64,000 bases of DNA, from positions 310,001 through 374,000 of the forward strand of contig CAWEIS010000010.1 in the NCBI GenBank assembly GCA_963809205.1. The letters are read 5' to 3'. Under the pieces are notes generated by a model. The model was not told where the DNA came from. It searched no databases and saw only the letters and a program-made list of their open reading frames with translations. The number at the start of each line of letters is the position of its first letter. Position 1 is the stretch's first letter. Below, piece by piece: positions 25,424-33,477 of the stretch. A program made the position numbers and the translations under genes. Source of the stretch: DATLLN01 sp963809205 (GTDB lineage: Bacteria; Actinomycetota; Thermoleophilia; Gaiellales; JAICJC01).

Positions 25424-25849
25424 ATGCGTGTGATGGTGATGGTCAAGGCGAACGAGGACAGCGAGGCGGGCGTGATGCCGAGCACCGAGCTGCTGACCGC
25501 GATGGGCAAGTACAACGAGGAGCTCGTCAAGGCCGGCGTGATGCTGGCCGGCGAGGGCGTGCATCCCAGCTCGACGGGCAAGCGCGTGCGCTTCTCCGGT
25601 GCCGACCGGTCGGTGATCGACGGGCCGTTCGCCGAGACCAAGGAGCTGATCGCCGGCTTCTGGATCCTCCAGGTCAAGGACATGGAAGAAGCGGTCGAGT
25701 GGGTCAAGCGCTGCCCGAACCCGATGGAGGGTGAGTCGGTGATCGAGATCCGTCGGGTCTTCGAGGCCGAGGACTTCGGCGACCAGCTGACCCCCGAGCT
25801 GCGCGACCAGCAGGAGCGGCTGCGCGAGCAGGCCGGGGCCCAGGGATAG
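25424..25849 (+). CDS. YCII/DGPF-domain protein
   Basis: The 141-residue protein shows MRVMVMVKANEDSEAGVMPS, the DGPF motif (VIDGPFAETKELIAGFWILQV) and an EAVEWVKRCPNPM segment. These identify a YCII-related domain. Proteins of this type are regularly encoded next to ECF42 sigma factors, as here, with 6 nt between the two genes. It may be the small partner or substrate of that sigma factor; its biochemical role is unresolved. The ATG start is preceded by GAAGGAG. Confidence 0.87.
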   Translation: MRVMVMVKANEDSEAGVMPSTELLTAMGKYNEELVKAGVMLAGEGVHPSSTGKRVRFSGADRSVIDGPFAETKELIAGFWILQVKDMEEAVEWVKRCPNPMEGESVIEIRRVFEAEDFGDQLTPELRDQQERLREQAGAQG

Positions 25850-25855
25850 GCGCAG

Positions 25856-27148
25856 GTGGCGGAGCCGGCGACCAACCGGGCGATCGACGCCGTCTGGCGG
25901 ATCGAGTCCGCCCGGTTGATCGCCGGCCTGACCAGGATCGTCCGCGACGTCGGGCTGGCGGAGGACCTGGCCCAGGATGCGCTGGTCGCGGCGCTCGAGC
26001 GGTGGCCGCGGACCGGCGTCCCCGACAACCCGGGCGCCTGGCTGATGGCCGCTGCGAAGTTCCGGGCGATCGACGCGATGCGACGCGACTCGGCGTTCGA
26101 GCGGAAGCGGGAGCAGATTGGCCGGGAGCTGGCGCCGCGGGCCGAGGCACCCGACCTGGCCGCCACCATTGACGACGTCGGGGACGACCTGCTCGGACTG
26201 GTGCTGATGACCTGCCACCCGGTGCTCTCGACGGACGCCCGGGTGGCGCTCACGCTTCGCCTGTTCGGCGGCCTGACAACGGAGGAGATCGCCCGCGCGT
26301 TCCTCGTCCCCGAGGCGACGGTGCAGCAGCGGGTGGTGCGCGCCAAGCGGACGCTGGCCGAGGCTCGTGTGCCGTTCGAGATCCCCCGCGGCGACGAGCT
26401 CTCGGCCCGGCTTCCGGCGGTGCTCGAGGTGATCTACCTGGTGTTCAACGAGGGCTACTCGGCCACCGCCGGCGACGACTGGGTGCGGCCGGCGCTCTGC
26501 GAGGACGCGCTGCGGATGGGCCGCGTGCTGGCCGGCCTCGTGCCGCGCGAGCCCGAGGTGCACGGGCTGGGCGCGCTGATGGAGCTACAGGCGTCGCGGC
26601 TGGGCGCGCGGGTGGGTCCGGGCGGCGAGCAGGTGCTGTTGCTCGACCAGGACCGCTCGCGCTGGAACCGGCTGCTGATCGGCCGCGGGCTGGCCGCCCT
26701 CGAGCAGGCGGAGCGGCTGTCCGGCGCGCTCGGCCCCTACACGCTGCAGGCCGAGATCGCGGCGTGCCACGCCCGCGCCCCGACCGGCGAGGAGACGGAG
26801 TGGGTGCGGATCGCGGCGCTCTACGACGCGCTCGCCCAGGTCACCGGCTCGCCGGTCGTCGAGCTGAACCGGGCGATGGCGGTGGCCATGGCGTTCGGGC
26901 CCGAGTCGGGGCTCGAGATCGTTGACGGGCTGAGCGACGAGCGGACGCTGCAGGGCTACCACCTGCTGTGGAGCGTGCGCGGCGACTTGCTCTCACGGCT
27001 CAGCCGGCATGCCGAGGCCGCGCAGGCGTTCGACCATGCCGCGGGGCTCGCCCGGAGCGACCGCGAGCGCGACGTCCTCGCCGGACGTTCAACGCACAGC
27101 CGTGCTTGCGCGGAGGAGTATGATTTGGATCCAAACTCGCGAGCATGA
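25856..27148 (+). CDS. ECF42-type RNA polymerase sigma factor with C-terminal TPR-like extension
   Basis: The 430-residue protein starts with sigma region 2 (IVRDVGLAEDLAQDALVAALERW) and region 4 (LTTEEIARAFLVPEATVQQRVVRAKRTL). A long helical extension follows (LPAVLEVIYLVFNEGYSATAGDDW...) with TPR-like segments, characteristic of ECF42. There is no anti-sigma factor; the extension and the adjacent YCII protein are thought to control activity. GTG start 6 nt after the YCII stop indicates an operon. It may respond to oxidative or antibiotic stress; the inducer is unknown. Confidence 0.9.
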   Translation: MAEPATNRAIDAVWRIESARLIAGLTRIVRDVGLAEDLAQDALVAALERWPRTGVPDNPGAWLMAAAKFRAIDAMRRDSAFERKREQIGRELAPRAEAPDLAATIDDVGDDLLGLVLMTCHPVLSTDARVALTLRLFGGLTTEEIARAFLVPEATVQQRVVRAKRTLAEARVPFEIPRGDELSARLPAVLEVIYLVFNEGYSATAGDDWVRPALCEDALRMGRVLAGLVPREPEVHGLGALMELQASRLGARVGPGGEQVLLLDQDRSRWNRLLIGRGLAALEQAERLSGALGPYTLQAEIAACHARAPTGEETEWVRIAALYDALAQVTGSPVVELNRAMAVAMAFGPESGLEIVDGLSDERTLQGYHLLWSVRGDLLSRLSRHAEAAQAFDHAAGLARSDRERDVLAGRSTHSRACAEEYDLDPNSRA

Positions 27149-27157
27149 GGTGAGCCA

Positions 27158-27817
27158 ATGACGCTCCAGATCAACGACACCGCCCCGGACTTCGAGGCGG
27201 ACACCACCGAAGGCCGAATCCGGTTCTACGACTGGGCCGGCGACGACTGGGTCGTGATGTTCTCCCATCCCAAGGACTTCACGCCGATCTGCACGACCGA
27301 GCTCGGTTACATGGCCCGGATCAAGCCGGAGTTCGACCGTCGCGGCGTCAAGATCATCGGCTTGTCGGTCGACCCGGTGGACAAGCACCTCAACTGGGCG
27401 AAGGACATCGAGGAGACGCAGGGCGTCGCCCCGAACTACCCGATGATCGGCGATGCCGACTTCAACGTCTCGAAGCTCTACGGCATGCTGTCGGCCAGCG
27501 TGTCCGGCGACCCGGCAGACCGCACGCCCGCCGACAACCAGACGGTGCGCAACGTCTTCGTGATCGGCCCGGACAAGAAGGTCAAGCTGGTGCTGGTCTA
27601 CCCGATGACCACGGGCCGCAACTTCGACGAGGTGCTGCGGGTCGTGGACTCGCTGCAGCTGACCGCGAACCACAAGGTGGCGACGCCGGTCAACTGGAAG
27701 GACGGCGAGAACGTGGTGATCGCCGGCTCGGTCTCGGACGACGAGGCCCGCGAGAAGTATCCGGACGGCTGGGAATCTCCCAAGCCCTACATCCGGATCG
27801 TCCCGCAGCCGCGCTGA
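27158..27817 (+). CDS. 1-Cys peroxiredoxin (Prx6 type)
   Basis: The 219-residue thioredoxin-fold protein has the peroxidatic Cys45 in PKDFTPICTTE. It also has IGLSVDPVDKHLNW, a late Arg region and PVNWKDGENVVI near the C-terminus, typical of the Prx6 extension. No second Cys was found in the protein. It reduces H2O2 and organic peroxides in the cytoplasm. The start lies 9 nt after the ECF sigma-factor stop, so it may be co-transcribed as a stress gene. Confidence 0.93.
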   Translation: MTLQINDTAPDFEADTTEGRIRFYDWAGDDWVVMFSHPKDFTPICTTELGYMARIKPEFDRRGVKIIGLSVDPVDKHLNWAKDIEETQGVAPNYPMIGDADFNVSKLYGMLSASVSGDPADRTPADNQTVRNVFVIGPDKKVKLVLVYPMTTGRNFDEVLRVVDSLQLTANHKVATPVNWKDGENVVIAGSVSDDEAREKYPDGWESPKPYIRIVPQPR

Positions 27818-27821
27818 CGTA

Positions 27822-27863
27822 ACAACGGGGTCAGACCCCTTCGTTGCGGCGAAGGGGTCTGAC
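27822..27863. repeat. GGGGTCAGACCCC palindromic element, also a 14-bp hairpin
   Basis: The core GGGGTCAGACCCC (27827-27839) is flanked by CAAC and GTTGC, like the element at 45301-45329. The longer arms 27830-27843 and 27850-27863 are perfectly complementary over a 6-nt loop and could terminate transcription after the peroxiredoxin gene. The same core recurs elsewhere in the window, so it may be a dispersed palindromic repeat rather than a plain terminator. Confidence 0.7.
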
Positions 27864-27884
27864 TGTGCGTTGCCGTCAGTCGCT

Positions 27885-28229
27885 CTAGCGGCTGACCAGA
27901 TCGTGCCGGCGCGGGCCCCGGCGGCTGGTGCCATGCGCCCGCAGCCAGATCCGTCGCGCCGTGGACGGCGACATCCGCTGGCCGAAGTCTCCGCTCAGCC
28001 TCTCGGCGATCCGCCGGTACGTGAGCCCGCTGTCGCGCAGCCGCAGCACGACGTCGTCGCGGCTGACCTCGAAGGGCACCGGCTCGTGCTCGTGCTCCTC
28101 GGGCTCCGGCGCCTGCCCCGGTTGGGCCGGGATCCGCGACCGGTCGATCGCCGGCCACAGCCACGGCGCCGCGAACGCCGCGATGACAATCAGCGACGCG
28201 GCCAGTATCAGACCGGTTTCAACCCCCAT
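27885..28229 (-). CDS. Membrane-anchored helix-turn-helix protein
   Basis: The 114-residue protein has a single N-terminal TM helix (TGLILAASLIVIAAFAAPWLW). A Glu/Pro-rich linker follows (EPEEHEHEPVPFEV). The C-terminal HTH of resolvase/Hin type reads DDVVLRLRDSGLTYRRIAERL, continuing SPSTARRIWLR. Such a layout would place a DNA-binding domain at the membrane. The minus-strand upstream region has GTTT and GGGAAG about 16 nt apart, only a weak SigB-like match. Convergent with the peroxiredoxin gene; function unknown. Confidence 0.65.
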   Translation of the reverse strand: MGVETGLILAASLIVIAAFAAPWLWPAIDRSRIPAQPGQAPEPEEHEHEPVPFEVSRDDVVLRLRDSGLTYRRIAERLSGDFGQRMSPSTARRIWLRAHGTSRRGPRRHDLVSR

Positions 28230-28273
28230 GTAGAAGGCGCTTCCCGAAGCGCGTCTGTGCCAAACATCAAATC

Positions 28274-29188
28274 TCAGGCGGGCGGGTCGGGCAGCTGCTG
28301 GCGCCTCTTGAGTACGGGCTCGAACAGGTCGCCGTGGGACTCGATCCGCTCCAGAACCTGCGGCCACTCGAAGACCAGGGTCGAGGGGTCGCGGCCGTCG
28401 GCGGTCGCCTCGACCTCATCCCAGGTGACCGGCGTGGAGACGGTCGGGCGCGGCCGGGCGCGCAGCGAGTACACGCAGATCGTCGTCTTCATGTCGTCGT
28501 TCTGGCTCCAGTCGACGAGGACGCGGGCCTCGCGCAGCTCGCGGCGCATGTTCGAGACGACGAGGTCGGGATGCTGCTGCTCGAGGAGCTTGGCGACGGC
28601 CAGGGCGAACGGCTTGGTCCGTTCGAAGCTCGCGGACGGCGTGTTCAGCGGCACGTAGACCTGCAGCCCCTTCGATCCGGAGGTCTTCGGATACAGCTCC
28701 AGCCCGAGGTCGGCGGCCAGCGAGCGGAGCATCAGCGCGACCTGGCAGCATTCGACGACGGTCGCCGGCGGGCCGGGGTCGAGGTCGAACACCATCATCG
28801 TGGGCCGCTTGCTGGTCTTCGCCCGCGACATCGTGGTGTGCAGCTCGAGGCTCGCAAGGTTGGCGATCCAGATCAGGGCCGGCAGGCTGTTGATCGTCAG
28901 GAAGTTGACGTCGCGGCCGTTGCTGCGCGTCCAGATCGGCTCGGTGCGCACCCAGTCCGGCCGGTGCTTGGGCGCGTCCTTCTGGAAGAAGAACTGCTCG
29001 TCGACGCCGTTCGGGTACCGCTTCATGGTCAGTGCGCGGCCCTTGAGGTGGGGCAGCAGCACGTCCGAGACGCGCTCGTAGTAGGCGATCACGTCGCCCT
29101 TGGTGACCCCGGCCTCCGGGTAGAGCACCTTGTCGCCATTCGTCAGCTTGAGCTGCTTGCCGCGGACGGTGACCGTGCGGTCGCTCAT
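28274..29188 (-). CDS. LigD-type polymerase/primase domain protein (end-joining)
   Basis: The 304-residue protein begins RTVTVRGKQLKLTNGDKVLYPE and shows FFFQKDAPKHRPDWV, LASLELHTTMSR, the catalytic FDLDPGPPATV (DxD), TSGSKGLQVYVPL and RVLVDWSQNDDMKTT. These are signatures of the primase-polymerase domain of bacterial LigD. It fills and primes broken DNA ends during non-homologous end joining. The start (ATG 29188) overlaps the stop of the ligase gene by 4 nt, so both are made together. No Ku gene is seen in the window. Confidence 0.9.
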   Translation of the reverse strand: MSDRTVTVRGKQLKLTNGDKVLYPEAGVTKGDVIAYYERVSDVLLPHLKGRALTMKRYPNGVDEQFFFQKDAPKHRPDWVRTEPIWTRSNGRDVNFLTINSLPALIWIANLASLELHTTMSRAKTSKRPTMMVFDLDPGPPATVVECCQVALMLRSLAADLGLELYPKTSGSKGLQVYVPLNTPSASFERTKPFALAVAKLLEQQHPDLVVSNMRRELREARVLVDWSQNDDMKTTICVYSLRARPRPTVSTPVTWDEVEATADGRDPSTLVFEWPQVLERIESHGDLFEPVLKRRQQLPDPPA

Positions 29189-30129
29189 CGGTCGATCTGG
29201 TCGACCGTGCACTCGGCCGGCGGCTTGTCGTCGCGCCAGCGCTGGAATCGCGCGCCGTGGCGGATGCGGCCGCCGCTGACGTGCTCGATCTCCACCTCGC
29301 ACACCAGCTCGCGGCGGACGGCGTGCCACGTCGAGTCGCGGCCGCGGCTCCAGCGGCTCGGCCCGGGCTCCGCGAACTCCCCGGTGCTGACGGCTTCGAC
29401 AACCGGCACCAGCTCGCGCGCGAACTTCGCGGTGAAGCCGGACGTGTGGCCGACGTGGCGGATCTCGCCGTCGGGCGTGTAGAGGCCGAGGATCAGCGAT
29501 GCGACGCCATCGCCCGACTCGCGCTCGCGCCAGCCGATGACGACGCAGTCCAGCGTCCGCGTGCGCCGGATCTTGACCATCCCGATCCGCTCCCCCGGCC
29601 GGTACGGCTCATCCTCTCGCTTGGCGATCACGCCCTCCCGGGTCTGCAGCCAGGTTGCGGCGTGCTCCACGTCGTTCGTCTGCTCGATCAGCTCGACCGG
29701 GTCGCCCACGACCGCCTCCAGGCGCTTGCGGCGCTCCGTCTGCGAGAGCTCGAGCAGCGAGCGGTCGTCCTCCGCCAGTACGTCGAACGCGACGAACCGC
29801 GCGGGCGTCGCCTCCGCCAGCATGTTGACCCGCGACGCGGCCGGGTGGATCCGCTGCTGCAGGCCCTCGAAGTCCTCGTGGCCATGCTCATCGAGGACGA
29901 CCAGCTCGCCGTCGAGCACGTACCGGCCGGGCGGGAACTCCACCTCGGGGAAGTACCGGTCGAGCGAACGGCCGTTGCGCGACTGCAGGTGATGCTGATC
30001 ACCGTCGACGAACGCGATCGCCCGGAAACCGTCCAGTTTTGGCTCGTACGACCAGCCGTCGCCGTCCGGCAGCTTCGCGGCAGTCTTCGCCAGCTGGGGC
30101 GGGATTGGCGGCTTCAGAGGCAGCGCCAT
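29185..30129 (-). CDS. ATP-dependent DNA ligase
   Basis: The 314-residue ligase has the adenylation motif EPKLDGFRA with K31. Motif III-like VLDGELVVLDEHG, FVAFDVLAEDDRSLL, and motif IV/V parts EGVIAKREDEPYRPGER and MVKIRRTRTLDCVV are also visible. A C-terminal OB domain follows. This is the stand-alone equivalent of the LigD ligase domain, coupled to the polymerase-domain gene. Seals nicks and double-strand breaks using ATP. The ATG at 30129 is used; an alternative is ATG at 30138. Confidence 0.9.
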   Translation of the reverse strand: MALPLKPPIPPQLAKTAAKLPDGDGWSYEPKLDGFRAIAFVDGDQHHLQSRNGRSLDRYFPEVEFPPGRYVLDGELVVLDEHGHEDFEGLQQRIHPAASRVNMLAEATPARFVAFDVLAEDDRSLLELSQTERRKRLEAVVGDPVELIEQTNDVEHAATWLQTREGVIAKREDEPYRPGERIGMVKIRRTRTLDCVVIGWRERESGDGVASLILGLYTPDGEIRHVGHTSGFTAKFARELVPVVEAVSTGEFAEPGPSRWSRGRDSTWHAVRRELVCEVEIEHVSGGRIRHGARFQRWRDDKPPAECTVDQIDR

Positions 30130-30250
30130 GCGGCGCAGTGTCGCAGAAACAGTCCTAATTGGGGCTGTTAGGAATCCGTTTCCGGTCGTACACTGACTCC
30201 CGATCGGCGCTACGGTGCCAGAGCACCCGATCTGGGAAGGGTTTCCACCC

Positions 30251-31018
30251 ATGGATCTGCAGAGCATGTCCGATGTCGAGCTCGCCACGGCGGCCAGCTC
30301 GTCCGGCAACACCGCCGCCCGCGACGCCCTGATCACCCGCTACAGCTCGCTTGTGCGGGGGATTGCGCGGCGGTATGTGGGGCGGGGGTTTGGGTTTGAG
30401 GATGTGTGTCAGTCGGGGTATTTGGGGTTGATTCAGGCGGTGGATCGGTTTGATGCTTCGCGTGGTGTGCCGTTGGAGCGGTATGCGGCGCGGATGGTTG
30501 AGGGTGAGATCATGCATTTGTTTCGGGATCGGGGTTGGAGTGTGCGGGTGCCTCGGTCGTTGCAGGAGTTGTCGCGGCGGGTTGGTCCGGTGGGTGTGGG
30601 GTTGGCGCAGGTGTTGGGGCGTGAGCCGTCGAGTGAGGAGTTGGCGGAGGCTCTTGATGTGAGTGTGGAGTTGGTGTGTGAGGCGTTGGTGGTGCGGCGG
30701 GTGTATGTGGCGGAGTCGTTGTTTGGTCGGGGTGAGGATGGTCAGTGGGGGGTTGAGGTTGGGCCTGCGGGTGGGGTGTTGAGTGAGCTTGATCCGGGGT
30801 TTGTGGGGGTTGAGGATCGGGATCTGGTGGAGCGGGGGTTGCGGCGGTTGCCGGCGCGTGAGCGGCGGTTGTTGGAGTTGCGGTTTGGGGGTGAGTTGAC
30901 GCAGTCGGAGATCGCGTCTGAGTTGGGTGTCAGTCAGATGCATGTCAGCCGGTTGTTGCGTGGCGCGTTGGCGAAGCTCCGCGGCGTGATCGACGCGGAC
31001 GCCGCAACCGCAGCCTGA
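30251..31018 (+). CDS. SigB/SigF/SigG-type sigma factor with a C-depleted block
   Basis: The 255-residue protein has sigma region 2 (YSSLVRGIARRYVGRGFGFEDVCQSGYLGLIQAVDRFD), HLFRDRGW (region 3 start) and region 4 (LTQSEIASELGVSQMHVSRLLRGALAKL). It resembles the divergent/convergent neighbour at 31041. Start: ATG 30251 with GGGAAGGG upstream, though the frame is open to 30215. From about 30352 to 30975 the codons end almost only in G or T, with very few C, unlike both gene ends. See findings. It likely controls part of the stress regulon. Confidence 0.87.
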   Translation: MDLQSMSDVELATAASSSGNTAARDALITRYSSLVRGIARRYVGRGFGFEDVCQSGYLGLIQAVDRFDASRGVPLERYAARMVEGEIMHLFRDRGWSVRVPRSLQELSRRVGPVGVGLAQVLGREPSSEELAEALDVSVELVCEALVVRRVYVAESLFGRGEDGQWGVEVGPAGGVLSELDPGFVGVEDRDLVERGLRRLPARERRLLELRFGGELTQSEIASELGVSQMHVSRLLRGALAKLRGVIDADAATAA

Positions 31019-31040
31019 GCCTGCGCCCGAAGAGGTCGAG

Positions 31041-31796
31041 CTAGACCGCGGCGTACGTCTCGGCGAGCGGCTCGCGCAGCTTCGCCAGGGCGTCGCGCAT
31101 CAGCCGCGAGACGTGCATCTGACTGATGCCCAGCTCCTCGCCGATCTGCGACTGCGTGAGCTCATCCTCGAACCGGAGCCGCAGGATCTCCCGTTGCCTA
31201 AGCGGAAGATACGCCATCGCGGCGCGGATCGCGTCGTCGTCCTCCACGTGGCCGAATCCGGCGTCTTCGCGTCCCAGCGTCCTGATCAGCGGCGAGTCGT
31301 CGTCCTCGGTGCTGCCGGGACGCGCATCGAGCGAGTCGGCCGCGTAGGCGCGCGCCGCGTGCTGTGCGTCGTCGATCGCCTGCGGGGTTTCGCCGCATGC
31401 GGCGGCGAGCTCGTCGGTCGTCGGCGCCCGGCCGAGCTGCTGAGCGAGATCCCGTTCAAGCACCGTCACCCGGCGGGAGAGCTCCTGCAGCGGCCGCGGC
31501 ATGCGGACCGCCCAGCCGTGGTCGCGGAACAGGTGCATGATCTCGCCCTCGATCATCCTGGTCGCATATGCCCGAAGCGGGATACCGCGGGACGCGTCGT
31601 AGCGGTCAACCGCCTGGATCAGGCCGAGATAGCCGCACTGCACGAGGTCATCGTACGTGAAGCCGCGCTTGACGTAGCGGCCCGCGATCGAGCGGACGAG
31701 CCCGCTGTAGCGCATGATCAACTCGTCGCGGCCCGGCGCCGAACCAGTGCCAGTGTGGCCGACGAGGGCGGTATCCGAGGAGAGTCCGGGCTTCAT
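31041..31796 (-). CDS. SigB/SigF-type sigma factor
   Basis: The 251-residue paralogue shares YSGLVRSIAGRYVKRGFTYDDLVQCGYLGLIQAVDRYDASRG with the neighbour. It also has HLFRDHGWAVRMPRPLQELSRRV and region 4 LTQSQIGEELGISQMHVSRLMRDALAKLREPL. Codon use is normal for the window. A well-matched SigB-like promoter (31836-31861) lies in front of its ATG, so it may be autoregulated. It is convergent with the 30251 sigma factor. Confidence 0.9.
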   Translation of the reverse strand: MKPGLSSDTALVGHTGTGSAPGRDELIMRYSGLVRSIAGRYVKRGFTYDDLVQCGYLGLIQAVDRYDASRGIPLRAYATRMIEGEIMHLFRDHGWAVRMPRPLQELSRRVTVLERDLAQQLGRAPTTDELAAACGETPQAIDDAQHAARAYAADSLDARPGSTEDDDSPLIRTLGREDAGFGHVEDDDAIRAAMAYLPLRQREILRLRFEDELTQSQIGEELGISQMHVSRLMRDALAKLREPLAETYAAV

Positions 31797-31835
31797 CGAG
31801 AGCGTGCCTCCGCGCAGGGGACGATTCAGTTACAT

Positions 31836-31861
31836 ATACCCATTCGACCCTCGCGCCAAAC
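31836..31861 (-). promoter_or_regulatory. SigB/SigF-type promoter of the 31041-31796 sigma factor
   Basis: Minus-strand GTTT (31861-31858) and GGGTAT (31841-31836) are 16 nt apart, the best consensus match in the window. It lies 39 nt ahead of the ATG. An autoregulatory loop is therefore likely. Confidence 0.7.
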
Positions 31862-31878
31862 GCGGGCTCTGGCGCCGG

Positions 31879-31905
31879 GTTTCGGCGGCGCGGCGGGGCG
31901 GGTAC
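31879..31905 (+). promoter_or_regulatory. SigB/SigF-type promoter of the 31916 small gene
   Basis: GTTT (31879-31882) and GGGTAC (31900-31905) are 17 nt apart. The next ATG is 10 nt downstream. It faces away from the promoter at 31836-31861. Confidence 0.6.
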
Positions 31906-31915
31906 CGGCGGCTGC

Positions 31916-32056
31916 ATGAACGAACCCCCTGAGCAGCCCACCCAGGCGTCCGAGGTGCCGACCACGCCTCCGCCCGTCGAGGTGCCGGTGCCGCAGCCCG
32001 AGCATCCGCCGGCCGACGACGACCCCGGCGATCCGCCGCAGCCCGCACCGGACTGA
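31916..32056 (+). CDS. Small Pro/Asp/Glu-rich protein (46 aa)
   Basis: The open frame encodes MNEPPEQPTQASEVPTTPPP and continues Pro/Asp-rich to ...QPAPD. It has no hydrophobic helix and is likely disordered. It begins 10 nt after a SigB-like promoter. The stop abuts the end of the DUF421 remnant on the other strand. Being short and low-complexity, it is supported mostly by its promoter and start position. Confidence 0.5.
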   Translation: MNEPPEQPTQASEVPTTPPPVEVPVPQPEHPPADDDPGDPPQPAPD

Positions 32057-32379
32057 TCACTCGGTGATGAAGCTGATGCTGCCGGAGGTCTCCAGCACGG
32101 CGTAGCGGACGCGGTCGAGCGTCGGGATGTTGTTCTGGCGCGCCTGCGCAGTTGCGAGGGTGACCGTGCCTGCGATGTCGATCGCTGCGTCTGAGCGGGA
32201 TCCGCCCTAGCCGACGGCCAGTTCGGCGAGACGTGGATCCCCTGCTGCAAGAGGTCGCCGATCACCACCAGCAGCACGACGTCGAACGGCTCGAGCGAGG
32301 AGAGCTGCCGGCGGTTGACGATCCGCACCAGGATGACGACTAGCGGGAACAGGATCAGGCAGCGGAGGACGAGATCCAT
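32057..32379 (-). pseudogene. DUF421 (YetF-like) membrane protein remnant
   Basis: The N-terminus MDLVLRCLILFPLVVILVRIV...GDLLQQGI matches the start of DUF421 proteins. The last codons in another frame read QNNIPTLDRVRYAVLETSGS, ending ISFITE, the usual DUF421 C-terminus. Most of the middle (normally ~100 residues) is missing, and the two ends are in different frames. The ATG overlaps the stop of the upstream gene by 1-3 nt. Looks like internal deletion of a once functional gene. Confidence 0.75.
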
Positions 32380-32927
32380 CAGGGAAGCACCGTGATGGTC
32401 GAGTGCTGGGTGAGCAGCGTCTGCGGGCCGTCGTCGAGTCGCAGCGTCTCCGGCCGGCGCCAGGCGAGGTTGGTCGGATTCACCGACCACTCGAACCAGA
32501 CGGTCAGCGTCTGACGGGTCGCCAGCTGCGGGTAGACGAAGGTCGAGCCGCCGTCCGCGGGCGACTGGTCGGCCGGCGCCGGCTGCACGGAGTTGAGCGT
32601 CATGCCGTCGAACCAGCCACCGTCGAGCACGATCGTCGGATGGGCGATCGCGTCCCGTGCGGTGACGTCGACCCTGGTCTGGAAGATCAGCCCGCCGCGC
32701 AGCCGGTCCGGTGTGCTGACGCGCAGGTCGGCGACCTGTGACGAGGACTCGCGTGTGCTGGGCGACTGCCCGAACTGGTCGGTGGCGGCGAGCAGGATGA
32801 AGAGCACCAGCACGCCGGTGATGGCCCAGCGCAGCCAGATGACGACCCCCCAGTGCCAGCCCTCGAGGTCGCGGTGCCGCGCCAGCGACAGCTGTTCGAG
32901 CGGCTCTTCCTCGGTCGGCGTGCCCAT
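32379..32927 (-). CDS. Membrane-anchored protein of unknown function
   Basis: The 182-residue protein has a short acidic N-terminus (GTPTEEEPLEQLSLARHRD), one TM helix (LRWAITGVLVLFILLAATDQF) and an extracytoplasmic beta-rich part (DGGWFDGMTLNSVQPAPADQ, YPQLATRQTLTVWFEWSVNP). It is translationally coupled to the DUF421 remnant. DUF421 genes are often paired with a small secreted or membrane protein, consistent with this. Family not recognised. Confidence 0.65.
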   Translation of the reverse strand: MGTPTEEEPLEQLSLARHRDLEGWHWGVVIWLRWAITGVLVLFILLAATDQFGQSPSTRESSSQVADLRVSTPDRLRGGLIFQTRVDVTARDAIAHPTIVLDGGWFDGMTLNSVQPAPADQSPADGGSTFVYPQLATRQTLTVWFEWSVNPTNLAWRRPETLRLDDGPQTLLTQHSTITVLP

Positions 32928-33025
32928 GGTGCTCCCCGGAACTGCCCGACGTGACACCGACGCCAACCATTGGGGTGAGCCCCGATCCGCCCGCGGTGCG
33001 AGGATCGAAAGGCGTGCGGCGGCAC

Positions 33026-33051
33026 GTTTCCCGCGCCTGCGGCGGGGGTAC
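33026..33051 (+). promoter_or_regulatory. SigB/SigF-type promoter of the holin/DUF3618 operon
   Basis: GTTT (33026-33029) and GGGTAC (33046-33051) are 16 nt apart, 9 nt before the ATG at 33061. It would transcribe three small genes (33061, 33429, 33628). Confidence 0.65.
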
Positions 33052-33060
33052 CGGACCGGC

Positions 33061-33477
33061 ATGGCACAGACGCGGGAACCCCGGAGGATCGCCGACCTGA
33101 TGGTCGACACCCGGACGCTCACCGAGCGTCTCGTGAAGCTCGAGATCGAGCGGGCGCGCGCCTCGTTCGCCCGGGCCGCCGGCCGTGCCGCGACCGGCGC
33201 GGGGCTTCTCGCCGCAGGCGCGCTGTTCGCGCTGATCGCCGTCGGCACAGGCACAGCCGCCGCGGTGCTCGGCCTGGCAACGGCGATGCCCGCCTGGGCG
33301 GCCGCCCTGATCGTCGCCGCGGTCGCCGTGGCGCTGGCCGTGCTGCTCGTGCTGCTCGGGAGGGCGCGGGTCCGGACGGCAACCGCAACCGCCCCGGAGG
33401 TGCTGGAACCGATCAAGGAGGACGCACGATGGCTAGCACACGAGAGCAGGCCGACATCGAACGGGACATCGAAGTGA
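33061..33477 (+). CDS. Phage-holin-like (superfamily III, DUF1469-type) membrane protein
   Basis: The 138-residue protein has a helical N-terminus (TRTLTERLVKLEIERARASF) and two TM helices (GAGLLAAGALFALIAVGTGTAAAVLGLA, AALIVAAVAVALAVLLVLLG). This is the layout of the actinobacterial 'phage holin family' proteins found in stress regulons, not in prophages. It overlaps the DUF3618 gene by 49 nt. Cytoplasmic-membrane protein; its role in envelope stress is inferred. Confidence 0.8.
   Translation: MAQTREPRRIADLMVDTRTLTERLVKLEIERARASFARAAGRAATGAGLLAAGALFALIAVGTGTAAAVLGLATAMPAWAAALIVAAVAVALAVLLVLLGRARVRTATATAPEVLEPIKEDARWLAHESRPTSNGTSK

Noticed and set aside
32928..33000. SigB-like site before the 32379-32927 gene
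   Set aside because: Minus strand GTTG-N16-GGGCAG is only a partial match, so it is not counted among the promoters.
33061..33477. Prophage holin
   Set aside because: No other phage genes; the protein belongs to the chromosomal holin-like/DUF3618 stress operon.
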